Assembly (NCBI RefSeq): GCF_004959855.1
Contig: NZ_SPNT01000002.1
Coordinates: 434,001 to 498,000, forward strand
Origin: Nitratireductor sp. XY-223
GTDB lineage: Bacteria; Pseudomonadota; Alphaproteobacteria; Rhizobiales; Rhizobiaceae
DNA length: 64,000 nucleotides
Direction: 5' to 3'
Shown here: one piece after another, positions 57,873 through 64,000 of the stretch
Layout: each line of letters starts with the position of its first letter
Numbering within the stretch: position 1 is the first letter of the stretch
The notes under the pieces: model-generated
Told to the model about the DNA's origin: nothing
What the model saw: only the letters and a program-made list of their open reading frames with translations
The model's database searches: none
Made by a program: the position numbers and the translations under genes

Positions 57873-58988
57873 ATGGTCGTCACACGCGCCTACCGCAAGG
57901 ACCTAGCCGGAGAATTTTTCGCGACCGTCCGCCAGGACAGGCTGCTCTACGCACTCGTCGCGATCTATGCGGTTCTCGGCGGCGCCTATGTCTCAAGCCG
58001 GACCGGGTTTTCACTGGACGCGTACCAGGTCTATGGCAGCCTGTGGCTGAAGAACTACCTGCTGATTTTTCCGATCGCCCTGTTCGGCGCCGGCGCCGTG
58101 CGCATCGTCCTGCGGCTCGATCAACGGCGGACGCTGGCCTTCCGCCACATGTTTTCCGCCAGGCGCATGGCGCATTTCTTTGCCGGGACGTTGCTCATAT
58201 TCGCGCTCTGGCCGTTCCAGGCAACGTTCACGTCGATCAAAAACGCGCTTTCGATCAACGGGTTCCTATACGACAGGGTGCAGGCGGACATCGACAAGTT
58301 GATACACTTCAACACCGATCCATGGCAGTTGCTCTTCTGGCTGACGGACAGCCGGGCGTTCCTCTACATCGTAGAGGTCAACTACATGGTCGTCTGGTTC
58401 GTGCTTTGCTTCGGCATCCTGTACTGGGTGGCCGTTTCACCGAATACCGGCGGTTTCCGGGTCCGCTACATCGTGTCCTTCATGCTTGTGTGGATCGTCG
58501 TGGGCAATCTCCTGGCCAGCGCCTATATCTCCGCAGGCCCCGTCTATTACGGCCACGTCACGGGCGATTTCGCCCGGTTCGGCGAGCAATTGGCGCTTCT
58601 GGCCCGCAACGAGGGGCATTTCAACGCCGCCGTCAACTATCAGAATTACCTGTGGCTCCTTCACGAAAACGACGTCACGGGGCTGGGTTCGGGGATTTCA
58701 GCGTTTCCGAGCGTCCATGTGGCGCTGACAATGCTGAATGCGCTCTTCGTCTATGAATTCAGCCGTCGGCTCGGATGGGCGTTCTTTGCCTATACGGCCT
58801 TCATCGTCTTCAGCTCCGTCTATCTCGCCTGGCACTACGCCATCGACGGATATGCTTCGATCGCGGTCACGCTGGTGATCTACTACGCGGTGCGGTATCT
58901 GCCCGCGGTCAGACCAGTCTTTCCCACCCGAAAACCTTCCGACGCGCACGCCGGCGCAGTGCGGCGGGAGACCACGGCCGGGCGGTAA
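57873..58988 (+). CDS. PAP2-superfamily integral membrane protein
   Basis: A 371-residue protein with about six to eight hydrophobic segments. The C-terminal third has the PAP2 phosphatase motifs: GISAFPSVHVALTMLN (about residues 270-285, motif with His) and YLAWHYAIDGYAS (about 313-325, His-x-x-x-Asp). This C-terminal arrangement resembles inositolphosphotransferase/Aur1-like members more than BacA-type enzymes. In this cluster it may dephosphorylate a polyprenyl or phospholipid by-product, or transfer a head group. Function inferred, not shown. Confidence 0.8.
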   Translation: MVVTRAYRKDLAGEFFATVRQDRLLYALVAIYAVLGGAYVSSRTGFSLDAYQVYGSLWLKNYLLIFPIALFGAGAVRIVLRLDQRRTLAFRHMFSARRMAHFFAGTLLIFALWPFQATFTSIKNALSINGFLYDRVQADIDKLIHFNTDPWQLLFWLTDSRAFLYIVEVNYMVVWFVLCFGILYWVAVSPNTGGFRVRYIVSFMLVWIVVGNLLASAYISAGPVYYGHVTGDFARFGEQLALLARNEGHFNAAVNYQNYLWLLHENDVTGLGSGISAFPSVHVALTMLNALFVYEFSRRLGWAFFAYTAFIVFSSVYLAWHYAIDGYASIAVTLVIYYAVRYLPAVRPVFPTRKPSDAHAGAVRRETTAGR

Positions 58989-59097
58989 GGGCTCTCAACT
59001 ACCCAAATCCTTAACGCTTGTGCGGTTATGATCCTGTCGCGCAGGACCGGTGGGCCGTGCGTTTTGTATTGCGTTGCTTGGTTCAGGATGCGCTCCG

Positions 59098-60117
59098 ATG
59101 AAACTGATCATACAGATTCCGTGCTTCAACGAAGCAGAGAGCCTGCCGAAAACCCTGTTGTCTCTGCCGCGGGACATTCCCGGCATCGACGTCATCGAAT
59201 ACCTCGTCATCGACGACGGAAGTTCCGATGACACGTCCGGCGTCGCAAGGCGTTACGGCGTTCACCACATCATCCGGCACCGCCGGAACAGGGGGCTGGC
59301 CGCCGCATTTCAGACCGGCATCAATGCGGCTTTGTCCGCCGGCGCGGATATCATCGTGAACACGGACGCCGACGGGCAATATGAAGCGCAGGACATTCCC
59401 CTGCTGGTACAGCCCATCCTCGAAGGGCGCGCCGATATCGTGGTGGGGGACCGCCAGGTCGGTGACAACCGTCATTTCGGGCCGATCAAGCGAAAACTGC
59501 AGGTGATCGGCAGCGCGCTGGTGCGCAAACTTTCCAGCACACCGGTGACGGACGCCGTCAGCGGATTTCGCGCCATCAGCCGCCAGGCCGCGCAACGCAC
59601 CTATATCGTGTCGAGTTTCTCCTATACTACCGAGATGCTCATCCAGGCCGGGCGCAAACGCCTTGCCGTCGTATCGGTGCCCATTCGCACCAACGCGGTC
59701 AGCCGGCCGTCGCGGCTGTTCAAGAGCATTCCGCAATTCATCATGAATTCCGGCGTGACGATCCTGCGCGCCTACGCGATGTACAACCCGCTGCGTGTTT
59801 TCGTTGCGCTCGGCCTGCTGGCCGCAATAACGGGGCTGCTGCCGATTGTGCGGTTCCTTTTCCTCTATTTCACCGGTGACGGCAGCGGTCACATCCAGTC
59901 CCTGGTGGTCGGCGGATCCCTGCTGACGCTGGGCGTCATTGCCATCATGTTCGGGGTGGTGGCGGACCTGATCGGCCGCAACCGGCAACTGCTCGAATCC
60001 GTGCTGGAACGCCTGCATCGGCTCGAGGACCAGAACGCGGCTGAAAGCGAAACGGTCGGACAGCGCGCGAGCGACAGTGAAACAACCGGTCCCGCCCTGG
60101 ACGGCACGCACGGCTGA
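59098..60117 (+). CDS. GT2 glycosyltransferase with C-terminal membrane helices
   Basis: 339 residues. KLIIQIPCFNEAESLPKTLL, EYLVIDDGSSDDTSGVARRY and HRRNRGLAAAFQTGINAAL are the GT2 nucleotide-sugar part, with NTDADGQYEAQDIP as DxD region (about residue 90). GDRQVGDNRHFGPIKRKLQ follows. Two hydrophobic helices (about 235-260 and 275-300) anchor it, as in DPM/ArnC-type polyprenyl-phosphate transferases. The tail is short and charged. The ATG at 59098 immediately precedes the conserved part. A second GT-C-type gene starts 18 bases after its stop, paralleling the first GT2/GT-C set. Confidence 0.87.
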   Translation: MKLIIQIPCFNEAESLPKTLLSLPRDIPGIDVIEYLVIDDGSSDDTSGVARRYGVHHIIRHRRNRGLAAAFQTGINAALSAGADIIVNTDADGQYEAQDIPLLVQPILEGRADIVVGDRQVGDNRHFGPIKRKLQVIGSALVRKLSSTPVTDAVSGFRAISRQAAQRTYIVSSFSYTTEMLIQAGRKRLAVVSVPIRTNAVSRPSRLFKSIPQFIMNSGVTILRAYAMYNPLRVFVALGLLAAITGLLPIVRFLFLYFTGDGSGHIQSLVVGGSLLTLGVIAIMFGVVADLIGRNRQLLESVLERLHRLEDQNAAESETVGQRASDSETTGPALDGTHG

Positions 60118-60135
60118 ATTGCCGGGACTTGAGCC

Positions 60136-61872
60136 ATGAGCACCATCGACATTCCGGACAGTGCACCGGACAAGGACGGCAACAGGTCATGGCGCCTGGT
60201 GCGGGGGCAGCGGTTCTGCGCTGCCGAAACAACGGTGCTCGCCTTCACCGCCCTTTGCGCGCTGTTGCAGCTCTGGCTGCAGTTCGTCCAGCAGATCAAC
60301 TGGGACGAGTTCTTTTACCTGTCGCAGATCTATGAATACCAGCGGGGTGCGCTGACGCGGCCGCTGCAGACGCTGCATGTCCATCTGTTTGGCTGGCTGG
60401 CGAACACCTTCTCCAGCGAGGTCTTTGAGGTCAGGGCCGCCCGCGTCGTGATGTGGGTGCTGGAGATGGGAACGCTGGGCCTGATCTACTGGATTGCCCG
60501 CGGGTTCTTTTCCCGTCTTGCGTCGATCATGGCTGTCTTCGCCTATATCTCGGCCGGTTTCGTGCTGCTGCACGGCACGAGTTTCAGAACCGACCCGATC
60601 GCCGTCTTCCTGGTCATGACGGCACTGGCGCTCATCATCCGCAGCACGTTGCGGACCGCCGAGTTGCTGGTGGTTTCGCTCACCCTGTCCATCGCCCTCC
60701 TGGTAACGGTCAAGGTGGCCTTTTTCGCCCCCGCCCTGGCCGGTGCCGGGCTATGGCGGGTGTCGGCGAGCCATCGGCCCCTGAAGCTGCTGGCGAAACT
60801 GACCGCAACAGCACTGGGCGCGCTGCTGATCGCCGCGATACTCTACCAGTTGCATTCCAACGCCATCGGCGGAGCCACCCTGTCGGCCGCGCAGTCAACC
60901 ATGCATGGCGCGTACCAGTCGACGATGCTTTCCGCCGGCCTGTTTCCGACCGGCGCGTTCGTTTTGAACGGCATCATTGCCGCGCCGATCCAGACCCTGC
61001 TGTTTTGCTGCGGTTTCGCGGCGGCGGTCGCCGCCCTGTTTAAAAAAGACCGCGACCGGCGCGACGTCGTCCTGTTCCTGCTGCTGGCCAGTCCGCTCGC
61101 GAGCCTTCTTGTCTACCGTAACGCCTATCCCTATTTCATGGCCTTCATTTTTCCGCCGGCCATGGTCCTGGTGGCCCTCGCTATCGACAGGGTCAAATTC
61201 ACGCCGCTCATCAAAATGGCGCTGGCCGTGCTGATGATGGCGACCTTTGCCCATACGCTGGTCAAGCGCCTCCCATACGGGCAGGACGACCAGTCCCGCG
61301 TCCTTGAAACGGTGCACCGGATGTTTCCGCAGGGCGTTTCCTATATCGACCGCAATTCCATGGTCGCGAAATTTCAGAAGCGCGGCTTCTTCATGTCGAG
61401 CTGGGGGATGCGCAGCTACCTCGAAAACGGCAATCCGCTGTTTCCCGACCTGCTGCACCGGGACGTGGTGCCGCTGGTCATCGCCAACGGGCCGGCGCTG
61501 GATGCGGCGCTCAATCCCGGCAAGGGCCGGTTGGATGCGGGCGGCTACTCGCTGTTGCCACCCGATGCCGAGACCCTGCAGCTGAACTACGTCCGCCACT
61601 GGGGCCCCGTCTGGGTGGCGGGCCGGTCGCTGACGGCGGACAGGGCGGAACAGGCCATCACCATACGCATACCCGGCGACTACACGGTTGAAGCCGACGG
61701 TCCGGTGATCATCGACGACCGGATCTTGAATGCGGGCGACACCGTGCTGCTGACACGCGGCCGCCACCGCGTGAGGGCCGAAAGCCAGACCGACATGGTT
61801 TTGCGATGGGGCAACAGTCTATATCGGCCGGACGAAGAAGCGCCTGACGGTGACCTTTATCCGGTGTTCTGA
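60136..61872 (+). CDS. GT39/ArnT-like membrane glycosyltransferase-like protein
   Basis: 578 residues with around ten hydrophobic segments over residues 35-395, then a soluble C-terminal domain rich in beta-strand-like sequence. The first extracytoplasmic loop contains INWDEFFYLSQIYEYQRG, the Asp-Glu pair typical of GT-C transferases acting on polyprenyl-phosphate sugars. FRTDPIAVFLVMTALAL follows (about residue 155). The donor could come from the GT2 encoded just upstream. It converges on the flippase-like gene, with only 2 bases between stops. Specific acceptor not predictable. Confidence 0.75.
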   Translation: MSTIDIPDSAPDKDGNRSWRLVRGQRFCAAETTVLAFTALCALLQLWLQFVQQINWDEFFYLSQIYEYQRGALTRPLQTLHVHLFGWLANTFSSEVFEVRAARVVMWVLEMGTLGLIYWIARGFFSRLASIMAVFAYISAGFVLLHGTSFRTDPIAVFLVMTALALIIRSTLRTAELLVVSLTLSIALLVTVKVAFFAPALAGAGLWRVSASHRPLKLLAKLTATALGALLIAAILYQLHSNAIGGATLSAAQSTMHGAYQSTMLSAGLFPTGAFVLNGIIAAPIQTLLFCCGFAAAVAALFKKDRDRRDVVLFLLLASPLASLLVYRNAYPYFMAFIFPPAMVLVALAIDRVKFTPLIKMALAVLMMATFAHTLVKRLPYGQDDQSRVLETVHRMFPQGVSYIDRNSMVAKFQKRGFFMSSWGMRSYLENGNPLFPDLLHRDVVPLVIANGPALDAALNPGKGRLDAGGYSLLPPDAETLQLNYVRHWGPVWVAGRSLTADRAEQAITIRIPGDYTVEADGPVIIDDRILNAGDTVLLTRGRHRVRAESQTDMVLRWGNSLYRPDEEAPDGDLYPVF

Positions 61873-61874
61873 GG

Positions 61875-62798
61875 CTACGCGCGGCCCTTTCTCGCGGCAG
61901 TGACGTTCTTTCCGGCCAGGACCAGCGACAGGGGAATAACCACGACAAAACCCAGGATTCGGCTGAGCGACATGGCCAGCAACGTAGCGGCCGGCGCCAG
62001 GGCGACGATCGGCGCAATGGCGGCCGAGACAAGTTCGCGGATTCCCAGTCCCGCCGGAACGATGGCGACCGCCGAGCCGACAACCGCCGATATGGTCAAG
62101 ACGGAGGCCTGCAGGAATTGTGTGGCTTCTCCAATCGCCGCAAAACAGAGCCAGATCCGCACCGCATCCAGCAGCAGCATCAGCGTTTTCGCCAAGGCCA
62201 TCCCGATGGCGTAGCGCAGCCTGCCGAACTGGCGGGCCGCGGCATACAGTGTGAATGCCAGTCCGACGGATCCCATCGCCACCATGACCGGCCCGATCAG
62301 CCCGCTTTGCAGCAGATAAAGCGCCCCGCCGGCGAAGACCGCCGATGCCGACAGCCAGATCGAAAAGGAATATGCGGTTGCCGAGGCGCCGTGAAGGTAG
62401 CTCGATCCCATGGATTTGAGCGCCGCCATACGCACCATGACGGCACCGGGAAGCGGTAGCATGTTGGCGGCACTGCCGGCGATCGTGATCTCCAGCGCCT
62501 TGGAGAAAGCGACGCTGTGACCCAGCAGGCGTACCGACAGCCAGAATTCAAGCGCGTTCGCCAGAATTGTCGCCGGAATCGCGAGCGCCAGGCTCAAGAC
62601 GATGGGCCAGGCCGTCAGATCGGACCACACATCGGGCCTGGCGCGCACCGCCACGACCAAACCCGCCAGGAATACCAGCGCGGCACCGGCAAAAATGATC
62701 GCGCGGGACCTCGGTTGAGCTAGCTTTTCCGTCAGGCCGGCGACGCCGCGCTGGAGTTCCCTCAACGCGGCCACCGACGCGTTCGTCGACAAGTGCAT
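61875..62798 (-). CDS. Flippase-like membrane protein (LPG synthase TM/UPF0104 family)
   Basis: 307 residues with about eight hydrophobic segments. GSAANMLPLPGAVMVRMAAL (about residues 108-127) and IVPAGLGIREL (about 247) are the conserved elements of the lysylphosphatidylglycerol-synthase transmembrane family, here without the soluble aminoacyl-transferase domain. Stand-alone members occur next to glycan genes and are often called flippase-like or AglD-like. It is the only gene in the cluster on the minus strand. Confidence 0.75.
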   Translation of the reverse strand: MHLSTNASVAALRELQRGVAGLTEKLAQPRSRAIIFAGAALVFLAGLVVAVRARPDVWSDLTAWPIVLSLALAIPATILANALEFWLSVRLLGHSVAFSKALEITIAGSAANMLPLPGAVMVRMAALKSMGSSYLHGASATAYSFSIWLSASAVFAGGALYLLQSGLIGPVMVAMGSVGLAFTLYAAARQFGRLRYAIGMALAKTLMLLLDAVRIWLCFAAIGEATQFLQASVLTISAVVGSAVAIVPAGLGIRELVSAAIAPIVALAPAATLLAMSLSRILGFVVVIPLSLVLAGKNVTAARKGRA

Positions 62799-62852
62799 CT
62801 ATTCCGTTTCCTACGCGCTTCCGTAACCAGGAGAACGGGTGAGAAAATACCG

Positions 62853-62878
62853 GACAGGCGACGACCAGTCGTCCTGTC
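62853..62878. other. Stable hairpin in the divergent gap
   Basis: GACAGGCGACGAC at 62853-62865 pairs with GTCGTCCTGTC at 62868-62878, with a small bulge, in the 176-base gap between the flippase-like gene and the pyruvyl transferase gene. There is no T tract. It may be an mRNA leader structure or an operator. Confidence 0.35.
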
Positions 62879-62974
62879 GCTGTTGGCGCCTTTGACTTTC
62901 CGCGAGATTGTTAAACAGGTCGTTAATCTTATCCGGGCATAGGTCGGTGACAAACGCGGGAGACCGTCAAGGAC

Positions 62975-64000
62975 ATGTTTCTGATCACCCATGCATTCAG
63001 CCGGCAAAACGCGGGAGACGGCCTGCTTGTCGACCTGACCTACGAGGCGCTGGCCGATGCGGGGATCGAAGGGGACGAATGCGCGCTCCTGGCGCTCGAC
63101 GCGCCGTCCTTCAGCGATCTGCAACGGGTCTATCAGGCGCCCGGAGAGGCGCGCGGCCGGCCCAGCTTCAGACTTCTGCGGCCGGCAGTCGAGCTGTTGT
63201 CCGATGCGGCAGCCGCGATGCTTGGAAGAAAGCACGGTTTTGGATCCGTCGCCCGGTTGTTCGAACGGGCGGAAGGCATAATTTCGGTCGGCGGCGGCTA
63301 CCTGGTGGCCGATTCCACGACGCGGAAGTTCGGCGTCATGTTCAATCACCTTCTCCAGTTGCGGGCGGCTGCCCGGTGCGCATTGCCGACGGTCTATCTG
63401 CCGCAAAGTATCGGTCCCCTGGAAGGGGTCGTCGGGCATTGGACACGGTCAGCGCTGAAACGCATCGACAGGGTCTATGTGCGGGACAATCAAAGCCTTG
63501 CGGAACTGGATTTTCCCAACGTCGCGCGCTGCTCGGATCTTGCCATCCTGAAGCTGGCGCGGGAACTGTCGTCGATCGAATTCGCCGACCAGGGCGGCGG
63601 GATCATCCTTGTCGGGCGGGAATTGCCGAATGCAGGCGACTACGAAGACAGGCTGCTGGCCCTGCACCAACAGCTGCCAGGAAGCCGGTGGGCGGTGCAG
63701 GCGGATGTCTCCGGCCCCCGCAGTGACCGGCACTTCTACCGCACGCTGGGTCTTTCCGATGCGGGCACACTGGCGCAATTGACCGAGGCCCGAACCGCCG
63801 ACACCGTGGTTTCCGTGCGACTGCACGGGGCAATCGGCGCATTGCTGTCCGGTCGCCCGGCCATACACCTTGCCTATGAGCGGAAAGGCTGGGGCGCCTA
63901 TGAGGACCTCGGACTGCAGGACTACGTTCACGATGCACGCAGCTTTGACGTACCGACCGTCGTTCAGAAGGTGCAGGCCCTTCAGTCGGACCCGGAGCCG
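62975..64000 (+). CDS. Polysaccharide pyruvyl transferase family protein (3' end beyond the window)
   Basis: 342 residues are visible from the ATG at 62975 and the frame is still open at the window edge. MFLITHAFSRQNAGDGLLVD is the usual opening (an NxGD motif), GIISVGGGYLVAD (about residue 105) the second motif, and YLPQSIGPLEG (about 143), DRVYVRDNQSLAEL and VVSVRLHGAIGALLSGRP (about 280-297) complete the CsaB/WcaK-like pattern. The family adds pyruvate ketals to, or transfers sugars onto, surface polysaccharides. The stop codon and any downstream partners are outside the window. Confidence 0.87.
   Translation, partial: MFLITHAFSRQNAGDGLLVDLTYEALADAGIEGDECALLALDAPSFSDLQRVYQAPGEARGRPSFRLLRPAVELLSDAAAAMLGRKHGFGSVARLFERAEGIISVGGGYLVADSTTRKFGVMFNHLLQLRAAARCALPTVYLPQSIGPLEGVVGHWTRSALKRIDRVYVRDNQSLAELDFPNVARCSDLAILKLARELSSIEFADQGGGIILVGRELPNAGDYEDRLLALHQQLPGSRWAVQADVSGPRSDRHFYRTLGLSDAGTLAQLTEARTADTVVSVRLHGAIGALLSGRPAIHLAYERKGWGAYEDLGLQDYVHDARSFDVPTVVQKVQALQSDPEP

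Overview
The window is chromosomal DNA of an alphaproteobacterium, most likely of the order Hyphomicrobiales (Rhizobiales). The base composition is GC-rich by eye. Several gene neighbourhoods are characteristic of that group: dnaK-dnaJ followed by a Sinorhizobium-type phospholipid N-methyltransferase, trpFBA-accD-folC-trxA-addAB, tsaE/amgK next to divL and ahcY, and ptsH-EIIA-hprK-chvG-chvI divergent from pckA. Nearly all of it is core genome. I see no rRNA, tRNA, phage, intact insertion sequence or CRISPR array.

Layout. 1-5.2 kb: polA (cut by the left edge), then an Lrp/AsnC regulator divergent from an arginase/ornithine cyclodeaminase operon. 5.2-5.6 kb: a gene-free gap with a candidate small RNA of three hairpins and pyrimidine-rich loops. 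5.6-12.5 kb: an M20 peptidase, a methyltransferase, a membrane acyltransferase, a class A penicillin-binding protein, a GNAT acetyltransferase and a PagL-type lipid A deacylase. 12.5-16.9 kb: a heat-shock promoter, dnaK, a highly structured 480-base spacer, dnaJ and pmtA. 17-21.4 kb: FMN reductase, pyrF, a DUF1330 protein, GNAT, an NDUFA9-like protein, a TauE/SafE permease and a 59-residue membrane peptide. 21.4-27.1 kb: an SDR gene remnant, cytochrome P450, gyrB and an intracellular PHA depolymerase.

27.3-41.9 kb: DUF2852 and YgjP-like genes, trpF-trpB-trpA-accD-folC, then convergent trxA, addA, addB and murU. 41.9-53.5 kb: a tsaE-amgK fusion, divL (with the diagnostic Tyr in place of the phospho-acceptor His), ahcY, the regulatory PTS (HPr, EIIA, HprK), ChvG/ChvI and pckA. 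53.6-54.7 kb: arfB and alkB overlap. 54.8-64 kb: a membrane glycan cluster of two GT2 transferases, GtrA, two large GT-C-like membrane proteins, a PAP2 protein, a flippase-like protein and a polysaccharide pyruvyl transferase cut by the right edge.

How they work together. Envelope functions recur: peptidoglycan synthesis (PBP1a) and sugar recycling (AmgK/MurU), lipid A trimming (PagL), phosphatidylcholine precursor synthesis (PmtA), the acid/envelope-stress switch ChvG/ChvI coupled to PTS-based carbon sensing and PEP carboxykinase, and a set of genes that looks able to make polyprenyl-phosphate sugars and transfer them outside the inner membrane. The signals most worth testing are the candidate sRNA at 5.34-5.45 kb, the 31-base inverted repeat ending at the dnaJ start codon, and the uncharacterised glycan cluster.
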